This document shows, piece after piece, positions 36,553-44,897 of a DNA stretch of 64,000 nucleotides. Each line of letters opens with the position of its first letter. Position 1 is the first letter of the stretch. The stretch covers positions 1-64,000 of the forward strand of contig NZ_MBEQ01000045.1 in assembly GCF_001954135.1 (NCBI RefSeq), in the 5' to 3' direction. The translations under genes and the position numbers were made by a program. The notes beneath the pieces were generated by a model, which was not told where the DNA came from, made no database searches, and worked only from the letters and a program-made list of their open reading frames with translations. The DNA is from Mycobacterium sp. GA-1841. Lineage in GTDB: Bacteria; Actinomycetota; Actinomycetes; Mycobacteriales; Mycobacteriaceae.

Positions 36553-36918
36553 TCAGTCGGTAGCAAACACCAGGCAGAAGGGATGCCCGGCCGGGTCGCG
36601 AAAGACGCGGAAGTTGTTCTCGCCGACGGCATCGGTGACCCGGGTGGCGCCCAGGGCCAGCACCGCCCGCTCGGCCACGTCGGGATCGTCGACCAGGATG
36701 TCGAGGTGCATCTGCTGCGAGCCTCGCGGGTCGGGAAAGACCGGAGGCTCGTGCTGCGGGGACTGCTGGCACGCCACCCTCCGACCGTCCGGATCCGTCA
36801 CCACCACCCAGGTTTCATCCTCGGTGGTGATGTCGCCGCCGAGCAGCCCGGCATAGAACTCGCCCAGCGCCTGGGGGTTTCGGGTGTCCAACACGATGGA
36901 GCGAAGTCGTCCGATCAT
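36553..36918 (-). CDS. VOC-family (glyoxalase-like) protein
   Basis: A 121-residue vicinal oxygen chelate protein: LRSIVLDTRNPQALGEFYAGLLGG at the start, then QQMHLDILVDD and NFRVFRDPAGHPFCLVF at the end. It contains the paired beta-alpha-beta-beta-beta units of the fold. Metal-binding residues are only partly like those of glyoxalase I, so the reaction is not assigned. ATG 36918 is used; the frame to 37038 adds residues that overlap the AhpD-like gene. Confidence 0.82.
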   Translation of the reverse strand: MIGRLRSIVLDTRNPQALGEFYAGLLGGDITTEDETWVVVTDPDGRRVACQQSPQHEPPVFPDPRGSQQMHLDILVDDPDVAERAVLALGATRVTDAVGENNFRVFRDPAGHPFCLVFATD

Positions 36919-36962
36919 GGCGGCTGGATTGCCGGGAAGACGGTTCGACAAACCAACGCGGG

Positions 36963-37445
36963 TCAGAGTGTCAGCTTGCAGGTTTGGCCGATGTCGAGCG
37001 TGCGCAGCACGCGGCCCATGCCGAGCCACATCGCACACGACAGCGCCAGGTCGGTGAGCAACTCGGCGTCGAACTGCTCGCCGGCCCGGTCCCAGAAGTC
37101 CTCATCGTCGCGCAGTTCGGTGTGGCCGGTGGCGAAGCGATGGGCGAACTCGGCGGCGATCCGCTCCTGTGCGGTGTAGCCGGGCCAGGACTGCCATTCG
37201 GCGGCATGGTCATAGAGATCCTCGTCCACTCCCGCCGCGGCGCCTTCCGAATCACGGGTGTTCTGGCACACCGTGCATTCGTTGTCGAGCGCGATCACCA
37301 TCCGGGCCAGTTCTCGAACCCGCAGCGGCAGCCGCCCCTTGGTGTACACCGCGTTGGTGAAGTTGGCCATCGCGGTGCCGATGTCAGGAGATTTGAGGAT
37401 CCAGCCGGCCACGTCGTCGTCGGGGAAGTCTCCGATACGGCTCAT
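36963..37445 (-). CDS. AhpD-like/carboxymuconolactone decarboxylase family protein
   Basis: A 160-residue alpha-helical protein of the CMD/AhpD superfamily with the redox-type CxxC in NECTVCQNTRDSEG (near residues 57-60), preceded by LRVRELARMVIALDN. Such proteins act as thiol peroxidase helpers or decarboxylases. ATG 37445 gives the usual N-terminus; the frame to 37484 runs through the KstR-like site upstream. It ends 44 bases before the VOC gene on the same strand. Confidence 0.83.
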   Translation of the reverse strand: MSRIGDFPDDDVAGWILKSPDIGTAMANFTNAVYTKGRLPLRVRELARMVIALDNECTVCQNTRDSEGAAAGVDEDLYDHAAEWQSWPGYTAQERIAAEFAHRFATGHTELRDDEDFWDRAGEQFDAELLTDLALSCAMWLGMGRVLRTLDIGQTCKLTL

Positions 37446-37476
37446 GGCCGAATCGTACGCGCGGCAGGCTCGTTCA

Positions 37477-37490
37477 CCGAACAAGTTCTA
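37477..37490 (-). promoter_or_regulatory. One-mismatch KstR-type site upstream of AhpD-like gene
   Basis: CCGAACAAGTTCTA matches TNNAACNNGTTNNA except for C at the first position. It lies 31 bases before the AhpD-like start and overlaps the stop codon of the MFS gene. Weaker than the three exact sites in this window. Confidence 0.35.
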
Positions 37491-39551
37491 GTTTCTCGTC
37501 TTCGCGCCGGCCAGCTCAGGGGTCCGGTGGTCATCGCCCCAGTCCCGCTGCACCACAACCCGGTGCGCGATGCGCTCGAGGGCGGCCTCGACCTGGGACC
37601 GGTCCGGACGGCCTTCGAATGAGGGTGACTCCCCCAGCTTCTCGACGATTCGTCCCACCAGTGCGGCGGAGACTTCATCGACCTGACGAACGCCGCTCTG
37701 GGTCAGCCACAGGCTGTCTCCCGTGCGCAGCACGTAGCCGTCCTGCACCAGGCGGTTGAACGTCGGTTCGAGGACTTCGTAGGGCACGACGAGCCGATCG
37801 GCGATCTCGGTCAGTCGGGCCGAGCCGAACACCTGGCTGTGGCGGTAGATCTTGAGCAGGGCCCACAATCCGGCCACATCGAGTTCGCACCCCGGGCTCC
37901 CCGCGACCGTCCGCAACCGGATCTCGGGTGAACTGCGCATCAACCGGCTGATCACGGTCTCCAGCACCTGGTCCGCCGACTCGGCGCTCGGCATGCCGAA
38001 GCCTTCGCCCAGATCGGCCGCCAGCGTGGTCTCGGCCTCGAGCAACGGCACCTCCTTGAGGAAGAGGGCCACCACGAAGCCCAACAGCGCCACCGGCGCC
38101 GCGCACAGGAACACCAGATCCAGCGCGTCGGCGTAGGCGTTCACGATCGGCGCGGCGACCTCGGGCGGAAGCTCGTGCAGTGCCTTGGGTGAGGCGCCCG
38201 CGACGGCCGGGGCGCCACTGTCGGCCAGCGCACCGGGCAGCCGGTCGGAAAGGAACCCGGCGAACAGGGACCCGAAGATCGCAGCACCGAACGAACTGCC
38301 GATCGTCCGGAAGAACGTCACACCGGAGGTCGCCACTCCGAGATCGGCGAAACTCGACGTGTTCTGCACGATGAGGACCAGCACCTGCATGCACATGCCG
38401 ATACCGGCGCCGAGGATCAACAGGTACAGCGACTGCAGCGAGATCGGCGTCGCGGCATCCATCCGGGACAGCAGTACGAAACCGACCAGCATGATCGCCG
38501 TTCCGGCGACCGGGTAGATCTTGTAACGGCCGGTGCGGCCCACCAGACTGCCGCTGACCGTCGAGGTGATCAGCAACCCGACCACCATCGGCATGGTCCG
38601 CAGCCCGGATTCCGACGGCGATACACCGTCGACGAACTGCATGAAGGTGGGCATGAACGTCAGCGCACCGAGCATGGCGAATCCGACGACCAGCGACAGC
38701 ACACAGCACATCGAGAACACGGGGTTTCGGAACAGCCGCATCGGCAGGATCGGCTCGGCCGCCCGCATTTCGACCCGCACGAACATCGCCAGGGCCAGCA
38801 CGGAGCCGATGACCAGTCCGATGATGGCCGGCGACGTCCACGCCACTTCGCCGCCGAGGCTGGTCGCCAAGGTCAGGCCCGATGCGCCGATCCCGACCCA
38901 GACGATCCCGGCGTAATCGATGACCGGTCGGGCAGTACGGGCGGCCAGCGCCGGGATGGTGGCGGCCGAGACCAGCAGGACGACGATGCCGACCGGGATG
39001 CTGAGCCAGAATGCCCACCGCCAGCCGAGGTGATCGGTGACGAAGCCGCCCAGCAGCGGACCGGCCACGGTGGTGACGCCGAACACCGCCCCGAGCGCGC
39101 CCTGATAGCGCCCCCGATCACGGAGCGGGATCACCTCGGCGATCAAGGCGGACGACGTCACCATGATCGCACCGCCGCCGATCCCCTGCAGGGCCCGCGC
39201 GGCGACCAACATCGCCATCGACCCCGACAGTCCGCTGAGGATCGAGCCGGCGAGAAAACACAGGACGGCGGTCTGGTACACCGCTTTGCGCCCGAAGATG
39301 TCGCCGACCTTGCCGACGACGGCGGTGACGACCGTCGAAGCCAGGAGGTAGCTGGTCACCACCCACGCCTGATGCCCGGCTCCGCCGAGATCGGCCACCA
39401 CGGTGGGCAGAGCCGTGGCAACGATGGTCTGGTTGAGCGAGGCCAGCAGCATGCCGAGCAGAACGGCAACGAACACCAGGTTGCGTCTGCGCACGCTGAG
39501 CAGCGGCGCGCCGCCGGATGGCTGCTCGTCGGTTGTGGTCGGGCTCGTCAT
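37488..39551 (-). CDS. MFS multidrug exporter (DHA2 type) with C-terminal winged-helix-like extension
   Basis: A 687-residue transporter with 14 predicted transmembrane segments and DHA2 motifs (GRKAVYQ after TM2, ARALQGIGGGAI, GAVFGVTTVAGPLLGG). The length and the extra C-terminal domain (about 530-687) match M. tuberculosis Rv1877. That domain contains a winged-helix-like stretch (RLTEIADRLVVPYEVLEP, then VQDGYVLRTGDSLWLTQSG), unusual for a transporter. It probably extrudes drugs or lipophilic compounds. The preceding gene on this strand is bfrA, as in M. tuberculosis (Rv1876-Rv1877), but a strong hairpin separates them. Confidence 0.9.
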   Translation of the reverse strand: MTSPTTTDEQPSGGAPLLSVRRRNLVFVAVLLGMLLASLNQTIVATALPTVVADLGGAGHQAWVVTSYLLASTVVTAVVGKVGDIFGRKAVYQTAVLCFLAGSILSGLSGSMAMLVAARALQGIGGGAIMVTSSALIAEVIPLRDRGRYQGALGAVFGVTTVAGPLLGGFVTDHLGWRWAFWLSIPVGIVVLLVSAATIPALAARTARPVIDYAGIVWVGIGASGLTLATSLGGEVAWTSPAIIGLVIGSVLALAMFVRVEMRAAEPILPMRLFRNPVFSMCCVLSLVVGFAMLGALTFMPTFMQFVDGVSPSESGLRTMPMVVGLLITSTVSGSLVGRTGRYKIYPVAGTAIMLVGFVLLSRMDAATPISLQSLYLLILGAGIGMCMQVLVLIVQNTSSFADLGVATSGVTFFRTIGSSFGAAIFGSLFAGFLSDRLPGALADSGAPAVAGASPKALHELPPEVAAPIVNAYADALDLVFLCAAPVALLGFVVALFLKEVPLLEAETTLAADLGEGFGMPSAESADQVLETVISRLMRSSPEIRLRTVAGSPGCELDVAGLWALLKIYRHSQVFGSARLTEIADRLVVPYEVLEPTFNRLVQDGYVLRTGDSLWLTQSGVRQVDEVSAALVGRIVEKLGESPSFEGRPDRSQVEAALERIAHRVVVQRDWGDDHRTPELAGAKTRN

Positions 39552-39581
39552 GACATCCTTTCGCCGGCCTCGGGTTCACAC

Positions 39582-39597
39582 CTATATCGTTAGATAG
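39582..39597 (-). promoter_or_regulatory. Imperfect palindrome before the MFS gene
   Basis: CTATATCGTTAGATAG has complementary outer arms (CTAT/ATAG plus one inner pair) and lies 30 bases upstream of the MFS start in an AT-rich patch. It is a candidate operator for a TetR or PadR-type repressor; no regulator gene is adjacent. Confidence 0.3.
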
Positions 39598-39626
39598 GCT
39601 ATGGAAGTTACACCACGAACAAAGCC

Positions 39627-39663
39627 GCCCCGGGCATCCGGTGGTTCACCGGCTACCCGGGGC
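39627..39663 (-). terminator. Hairpin between bfrA and the MFS gene
   Basis: Two nested stems: GCCCCGGG with CCCGGGGC outside and CCGGTG with CACCGG inside a GTT loop, separated by a 3-by-3 internal loop. Placed 31 bases after the bfrA stop. There is no clear U-tract, so it may terminate or only protect the 3' end of the message. Confidence 0.6.
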
Positions 39664-39694
39664 GACCCGAGTTGAAAACGCCCGACGTGACGGT

Positions 39695-40174
39695 CTACTT
39701 GGGCGGCCGCGAGACGCACTGCGCGGCATACAGCGCGTCGCCCAGCTTGTCCATCAGCTCCAATTGCGTTTCGAGGTAGTCGATGTGACCTTCCTCGTCG
39801 GCCAGGATGGTCTCCAGGATTCCTGCCGAGGTGGCGTCCTGCTTCTCCCGGCACATGATGATCCCGGGCTTCAGTCGGGCCACCACCTCGTACTCGATCG
39901 CCAGGTCGGCCTCGAACTGCTCGCGCAGCGTCTGCCCGACCCGCAGGGAGAACAGCCGCTGATAGTTCGGCAGACCGTCCAACAGCAGGATTCGATCGGT
40001 GATGGTCTCCGCATGCCGCATCTCTTCGAATGATTCGGCGCGGGTGTGTTCGGCCAGTTCGGTAAATCCCCAATTGTCCTGCATCTTCGAATGCAGGAAA
40101 TATTGGTTAATTGCGGTGAGTTCGCTCGTCAATTGCTCGTTGAGCAATTTCAGAACATCGGGATCGCCTTGCAT
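39695..40174 (-). CDS. bfrA: Bacterioferritin BfrA
   Basis: A 159-residue heme-containing iron storage ferritin that forms a 24-mer. The ferroxidase residues E18, E51, H54, E94, E127 and H130 and the inter-subunit heme ligand M52 are all present, so it should be fully active. ATG 40174 gives the standard MQGDPDVLKLLNEQL start. The neighbour relation with an Rv1877-type transporter equals M. tuberculosis Rv1876-Rv1877. A Bfd-type ferredoxin, the usual partner for reductive iron release, is encoded divergently about 0.9 kb away. Confidence 0.96.
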   Translation of the reverse strand: MQGDPDVLKLLNEQLTSELTAINQYFLHSKMQDNWGFTELAEHTRAESFEEMRHAETITDRILLLDGLPNYQRLFSLRVGQTLREQFEADLAIEYEVVARLKPGIIMCREKQDATSAGILETILADEEGHIDYLETQLELMDKLGDALYAAQCVSRPPK

Positions 40175-40361
40175 CGTCACTCCTAAGCACCTTGAGGGCT
40201 GGTCAAGTGTTGCCATTTGCTGCGCACCCCCAATCTAGTGCAGAAAGGGCGTACCAAGGCAACGCTCAACACCGAATTCCGGCGTGTTCTCGCAAGATTG
40301 CCGCCCTGTCGGACCGCGCGCGGCGCCGCGTGGCCACGATGGGTGGACTGCCTGTCCTAAC

Positions 40362-40380
40362 TAAGGTTAGACTCCGCTAA
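40362..40380 (+). promoter_or_regulatory. IdeR-like iron box over the promoter of the bfd operon
   Basis: TAAGGTTAGACTCCGCTAA agrees with the mycobacterial IdeR consensus (TTAGGTTAGGCTAACCTAA) at 14 of 19 positions. It overlaps a -10-like TAACAT at 40378-40383, so iron-loaded IdeR would block transcription. A further CTAAC/GTTAG inverted pair overlaps its left side (40357-40370). Confidence 0.6.
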
Positions 40381-40409
40381 CATACCGGACGCCCCCGAAA
40401 GAAAGGCCG

Positions 40410-41051
40410 ATGAAAATGAGTGAGTACGATTTACACTCGCTCATTTTGTCGTGTGATTTCCGGGTCGACGACGTGGAACAGATGTGGAAATGGATGGAGA
40501 AACATCGTTCCGGTCTGCACTCTATCGGGGCCCACCATGTGGTGCTTTATAAATCAATTTGGGAGCCGGGCCGGGTACTGGTGACCATCGGCATCCGGCA
40601 CGCCCGGTCGATCCGCGACGTCCTGCGCTCGCCGGCGATTTTCGAGTGGTTCGATATTTCCGGCGTCGAAGATATTCCACCGGTATTCGGCGGCGAAGTG
40701 GTGGAGAAGATCGATCTGACCGAGCCGTCCCCACGCGGGCATGTGGCCGGGGTCATCGTGGGCGCCGTGGCCACCGTCGACGACGTGCCCACCCTGATGC
40801 GCAAGGTGCACGACGGTCTCGACCGCTTCGAGCAGGGCGGCATCCGCAAGATCTGGGTGTACCAGGCGCTCGACGACGGCCAGGAAGTGATGATCCTGCA
40901 GGAGGTCTCCGACGAGATCAGTGCCCGCCAGTGGATCGACCACCCCGACGCGGCGGCCGAATGGATGACCACGGCAGGGTTCGGTGCGTACCCGAGCCTG
41001 TTCGTGGGCAAGTTGGCCCACATCATGGACGTCGACGAGCAGGACGGCTGA
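40410..41051 (+). CDS. Unknown protein with two ferredoxin-like halves, in an iron-linked operon
   Basis: I do not recognise a characterised family for this 213-residue protein. It looks like a duplication: residues about 5-100 and 108-205 each have a short beta strand, a helix with Trp/Arg, and strands ending in VEKI or VGKLAHIM, suggesting two dimeric alpha/beta-barrel-type (ferredoxin-like) domains. No cysteine cluster or signal peptide. Its TGA overlaps the bfd ATG by one base, and an IdeR-like box precedes it, so it is expected to be made when iron is short. ATG 40416 is an alternative start. Confidence 0.75.
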   Translation: MKMSEYDLHSLILSCDFRVDDVEQMWKWMEKHRSGLHSIGAHHVVLYKSIWEPGRVLVTIGIRHARSIRDVLRSPAIFEWFDISGVEDIPPVFGGEVVEKIDLTEPSPRGHVAGVIVGAVATVDDVPTLMRKVHDGLDRFEQGGIRKIWVYQALDDGQEVMILQEVSDEISARQWIDHPDAAAEWMTTAGFGAYPSLFVGKLAHIMDVDEQDG

Positions 41052-41263
41052 TGTTCGTCTGCCTGTGCACCGGGACGACCAGTCAGGTCGTCAACGAGAT
41101 CGTGGCCTCGGGCGCCACCACCTCCAAAGCCGTCGCCGAGGCCTGCGGCGCCGGTGCCGACTGCGGACGCTGCCGGCGCACAATCCGCGCCATCATCGCG
41201 GCTCACCAGGCCGACGAACGCCCCTCGCAGGTCAACGGCTGCCCGTCACGGGTCACCCGCTAG
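41051..41263 (+). CDS. bfd: Bacterioferritin-associated ferredoxin (Bfd-like), [2Fe-2S]
   Basis: A 70-residue protein with the Bfd cysteine pattern C4-x-C6-x31-C38-x2-C41, which binds one [2Fe-2S] cluster through the BFD-like fold; the helix after it is also typical. Bfd passes electrons to the heme of bacterioferritin to release stored iron. The gene begins inside the stop codon of the preceding one (TGATG) and ends 11 bases inside the convergent enoyl-CoA hydratase gene. Together with bfrA nearby and the IdeR-like box, the function is well supported. Confidence 0.9.
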   Translation: MFVCLCTGTTSQVVNEIVASGATTSKAVAEACGAGADCGRCRRTIRAIIAAHQADERPSQVNGCPSRVTR

Positions 41264-42014
41264 TTTTCCGATCGGCGAACTGCGCCAGCGCATCGGCATT
41301 GGCCGCCGCACCCACCAGCTCGACGAACAACGCCTTCTCGCGCTCGACAGCCGCCGAGATGGCATCCCGAATCGGGGCCACCATGGTCTGCTTGACCGCC
41401 ATCAGACTCGAAATCGGCTTGGCGGCAAGGATTTCGGCGTGTCGCCGGGCCTGCGGCAACAGGTCGTCAGGGTCACACACCTGCCACACCAGGCCCATCT
41501 GGGCCGCCTGCGGGGCATCGATCCACTCCGAGGACATCAACAGCCAAGCGGCGTTCTGCTTACCGAGCAACCGCGGCATCAGGTAGGAGGACGCTGCCTC
41601 CGGGGCCACTCCGAGACTGGTGAACGGGCACTTCAGGCGCGCCGAAGACGACATGAACGCCAGATCGGCGAAGCCCAGGATGGTGGCACCGATGCCCACG
41701 CCGACCCCGTTGACCGCGCAGATCAACGGCTTCGGAAAATCCGCCAGGACCTCGATCATCCCGTAGAACCCGTGCTCACCCGGGGCGAAATCCGGATTGG
41801 CGATGCGATGTTGCATCTCGACGAGGTCATTGCCCGCGCTGAATGCGCGGCCGGCACCGGTCAGCAGCACCACCGCGACCTCAGGATCCTCGGCCGCGGC
41901 GCGCAGTGCCACCGTCACCTCGTCATACAGCGCCTCGTTGAACGCGTTGAGGGCGTCGGGGCGGTTGAGGGTCAACGTGCGAACCCGATTGTCGTCCTCG
42001 ATCAGCAGGGTCAA
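41253..42014 (-). CDS. Enoyl-CoA hydratase/isomerase family protein
   Basis: A 253-residue crotonase-fold enzyme: LNRPDALNAFN, the oxyanion segment AFSAGNDL (near 57-64), GVGVGIGATILG for the second oxyanion region, and LGVAPEAASSYL, where a glutamate (near 135) is in the position of a catalytic acid. It could be a hydratase or an isomerase; the missing first catalytic Glu (near GATI) hints at isomerase-type chemistry. The exact KstR-type site 43 bases upstream suggests a role in breakdown of sterol-derived acyl-CoA. Confidence 0.87.
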   Translation of the reverse strand: MTLLIEDDNRVRTLTLNRPDALNAFNEALYDEVTVALRAAAEDPEVAVVLLTGAGRAFSAGNDLVEMQHRIANPDFAPGEHGFYGMIEVLADFPKPLICAVNGVGVGIGATILGFADLAFMSSSARLKCPFTSLGVAPEAASSYLMPRLLGKQNAAWLLMSSEWIDAPQAAQMGLVWQVCDPDDLLPQARRHAEILAAKPISSLMAVKQTMVAPIRDAISAAVEREKALFVELVGAAANADALAQFADRKTSG

Positions 42015-42056
42015 TTTTCACTCCTCGCGTGCGCGCCGTGGCCGCTGCAGCCTAAC

Positions 42057-42070
42057 TAGAACACGTTTCA
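42057..42070 (-). promoter_or_regulatory. KstR-type operator upstream of enoyl-CoA hydratase
   Basis: TAGAACACGTTTCA fits TNNAACNNGTTNNA at all fixed positions. It is 42 bases upstream of the enoyl-CoA hydratase ATG and overlaps the last codon of the EthD-like gene upstream. Confidence 0.65.
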
Positions 42071-42784
42071 CTCGGCGGGGGCGGGTCCGCCGAACGGCGT
42101 GACGTAGACGTAGCGACTGGTCGGCACGGTGTCGATGTTGGTGCTCGCGCCGAAGGCATCGGTACTGGCCACCATCCGGCGCATCCGGTCGGCGAGATCG
42201 GCGTCGTCGGCAGCGCCGAAGAACGCGTGCAGATCCGACACCGCAGCTTGCGGGAACAACTCCTCCACGATGCCGTCGATCGCGACCGCGTCGGCCGTGA
42301 GCGCGCGGACCACGGTGTTCTGGGTGTAGCCGAATGTGGCCTGGGTTTCGATGGCCACCGGGGTATGGTCGCGGTGCCAGCGGTGCAGCCAGGTCGCCGC
42401 GTCGAGTTCGGCCGGCCGGCGCAGCAGCGCGATGTTGGCCAGCCCGTCGGTGCGCTCCCCCGGTACCGTCGACGGTGCGGCCATCGGCACCGATTCGGTG
42501 ACCAGATACGCCGCGAGCGAATCACACTCGCCGGCAAGCACTTCCAGCGCGCCTTCGACCTGCTCACCGTAGTACTGCCGGACCCACATGCTGACCACCG
42601 CGACCACCGGCGGATCCAGTGTCGTCAACGTCATCAGCGAATCACGCACCGCACCGTCGCGGACGTTGAGCGCCAACCCGGGCAGCCCGAGAGCCAGTAG
42701 TTCATCGCGGACCCGGGTTCGCAATCGGTCACACCACGGCTCGTCCGCCTGCGCGGCGCGCATCAGGACCATGACTTTCTCCAC
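42068..42784 (-). CDS. EthD-domain-like protein
   Basis: A 238-residue protein with two dimeric alpha/beta-barrel halves. The second half has the EthD-type motif WLHRWHRDHTPVAIETQ. EthD proteins accompany some P450 or catabolic systems; their exact role is unclear. The start is GTG 42784 (VEKVMVLMRA); the long frame further upstream is antisense to the FUSC gene. It precedes the enoyl-CoA hydratase by 53 bases, with the KstR-type operator between, so the two may be separately controlled. Confidence 0.75.
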   Translation of the reverse strand: MEKVMVLMRAAQADEPWCDRLRTRVRDELLALGLPGLALNVRDGAVRDSLMTLTTLDPPVVAVVSMWVRQYYGEQVEGALEVLAGECDSLAAYLVTESVPMAAPSTVPGERTDGLANIALLRRPAELDAATWLHRWHRDHTPVAIETQATFGYTQNTVVRALTADAVAIDGIVEELFPQAAVSDLHAFFGAADDADLADRMRRMVASTDAFGASTNIDTVPTSRYVYVTPFGGPAPAE

Positions 42785-42869
42785 GATGGGAGAACCTACC
42801 GCCGCCCCGCTGGGCGCCACGCGCGGGCGGATGTGCCGCCGCAGCCGTGCAGCGAGTGAGAATGGACGG

Positions 42870-44897
42870 GTGCACACGGGTGGACAGGCAGCCGACGCAC
42901 TCCGGCTCAGTACCCCCGACGCCGGTGCGGTGGCCCGCAGCCTGATCGGCGTCTTGGGCGTCACTGCCGTCGCACTGGCCGCCGGGTCAGGTGCGACGGC
43001 GATGTGGACACTCGGCGGCGCCATCATCGCCAGTGCCATCGCGCTGCAGCGCAGTCCCGGCGGCCGGATCCCCCTGGTGCTGGCCGGCACCGTGGAACTG
43101 GCCATCGCGGTGTTGATCGGCTCCCTCGTCGGCGGCCACAGTCCGGTGTTCATCGCCGTCGTGGCCCTCTGGTGCTTTGCCGCCGGCATGCAGTGGTCAC
43201 TCGGCGCCAATGCCGGGCTCGTGGCCTCGGCAGCCAGCGCCTTGCTGGTACTCGCCCCACCGACCGCCTTCAACCTCGCCCAGTCCGTACTCGCGCCCAC
43301 CCTGGTGGTCGTGGCCGGCGTGGTGCAGGCGGTACTGATCGCCGTCTGGCCACCGCGCCGTTGGCGCGTTCAGCGCGAGGGATTGACCCGGGCGTACCGC
43401 GCCTTGGCCGGTGATGCGCGCAACGTCGCTGCCGACTGCACCGCGACCGTCGACGACGCCCCGCTCACCTGGCTGCGAGAGGTCTTCGCCGACAGCCAGG
43501 TCAGCCAACGCCCCCGCGCCTACCACGGCGGCTACCGGCTGCCAGAACGCATCGCGGGCACCCTGGCCTCGCTGCGCTCCACCGCTGATCGGGACAACTC
43601 GAGCGACGACGGCGACCCATCGGCCGCCGAGTCCGGGCTGCCACAGCTGTTGACCGCCACCGCAGTGCTGCTCGACGCGATCGCCGACCACGGCCACACC
43701 GCCCGCCGGGACGCCGAACATGCCCTGGTGCGGGTTCGCACCGCCGCCGCCGCGGTGACCGGGCCCGAAGCCGCGCTGGCACAACGCCTGTGCGAACAGT
43801 TGCGCGAGGCCGCGGTGCTGCGGTTCGGCCAGTTACACCGGCCCGATCTGATCGGCTCGCTGGCCTCGGCGCCCGCTGTGGTCCGATCTCACCTGAGCTG
43901 GACCTCGCCGATCCTGCGGCACGCGATCCGGTTGTCGGTGACGACAGCGCTGGCCGTGGCCGCCGCCCGGTACGGCGGTCTCGAACACGGCTACTGGATG
44001 CCGTTGGCCGTGGTGGTGGTGCTGCGCCCCGAGACCGCGCACACCTACACCCGCTGCGCCGGACGGATGGCGGGCCTGGCGGTCGGGATCGTCGTGGCCT
44101 CGATACTCACCCTGTTGTGGCAGCCCGGACCGGTCGGCTCGGCGGTGTGCGCGGTGCTGTTCGTCGGGATCGCCTATGCGGTATCGCAGTTCGGCTACCT
44201 CGCCGTGGGCGCGACGGTCGGCGCGATCGTGATGTTCGCTGTCGGGGTCAGTGCCACGGCGCCCTGGGCGGGCAACACCGACCGACTGTTCGCGGTGCTG
44301 ATCGGTGGCGGCTTCGCGGTGATGGCGCATGTGGCGCTGCCCGACCATGCCCTGATCCGGTTGCGTCAGCGCGCCGGCGAACTACTGATGACCGAGATCG
44401 ACTATGCCGCACTGGTGATCAAGGCATTCGTGCACGAGATCGACCACCCTGCCGAGGTCCTGTCGGCAGCCTGGCAGCGGGCGTTCCGCGCACGGGCCGC
44501 CTTCGAAGCCGCGTGGGGTGCGACCAGCTTGGACCCGCCGATCCTGCGGCGCTGGTTGCGGTCCTACCGGACCGCGCTCAACTCGGTGACCAGCGCCTGC
44601 ACCACGCTGGAGAACAGCCTGCCGACCCACCCGTCGTCGGCGTTGCACGGCGAGTTCGTCGCTGCGGTCGACGATTACGTCGAAGCGCTGCGCGGGGCAC
44701 CACCGAGCCCCGCGGTGCCGTGGAGCCTGGACACCGCCGAACTGTCGACCGCGCTGCGGCGGCTGCACAACGTGGCCTCGACACTGTCCGCCGACAACGG
44801 TGCGGCGCGCATCCTGATCGGCGAGCTCGTCACGATCACCCGCAGCCTCGAAGAGATCGCGATCGACCGGGTGGCCGCGGCGGGTGAGTCGCGCTAA
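42870..44897 (+). CDS. FUSC-family membrane exporter
   Basis: A 675-residue protein with two membrane blocks (about 20-145 and 350-485), each of about six segments, separated by a soluble region, and a C-terminal helical region (about 510-675). This is the layout of fusaric acid resistance/aromatic acid exporter (FUSC, YccS-like) proteins. Block two has GLEHGYWMPLAVVVVLRPE, the FUSC signature. It probably exports aromatic acids or other toxic organic anions. GTG 42870 is chosen because earlier codons are antisense to the EthD-like gene. Its stop overlaps the thioesterase stop by 4 bases. Confidence 0.85.
   Translation: MHTGGQAADALRLSTPDAGAVARSLIGVLGVTAVALAAGSGATAMWTLGGAIIASAIALQRSPGGRIPLVLAGTVELAIAVLIGSLVGGHSPVFIAVVALWCFAAGMQWSLGANAGLVASAASALLVLAPPTAFNLAQSVLAPTLVVVAGVVQAVLIAVWPPRRWRVQREGLTRAYRALAGDARNVAADCTATVDDAPLTWLREVFADSQVSQRPRAYHGGYRLPERIAGTLASLRSTADRDNSSDDGDPSAAESGLPQLLTATAVLLDAIADHGHTARRDAEHALVRVRTAAAAVTGPEAALAQRLCEQLREAAVLRFGQLHRPDLIGSLASAPAVVRSHLSWTSPILRHAIRLSVTTALAVAAARYGGLEHGYWMPLAVVVVLRPETAHTYTRCAGRMAGLAVGIVVASILTLLWQPGPVGSAVCAVLFVGIAYAVSQFGYLAVGATVGAIVMFAVGVSATAPWAGNTDRLFAVLIGGGFAVMAHVALPDHALIRLRQRAGELLMTEIDYAALVIKAFVHEIDHPAEVLSAAWQRAFRARAAFEAAWGATSLDPPILRRWLRSYRTALNSVTSACTTLENSLPTHPSSALHGEFVAAVDDYVEALRGAPPSPAVPWSLDTAELSTALRRLHNVASTLSADNGAARILIGELVTITRSLEEIAIDRVAAAGESR

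Noticed and set aside
42785..43300. N-terminal extension of the EthD-like frame on the minus strand
   Set aside because: Antisense to the FUSC gene and lacking family sequence before GTG 42784.
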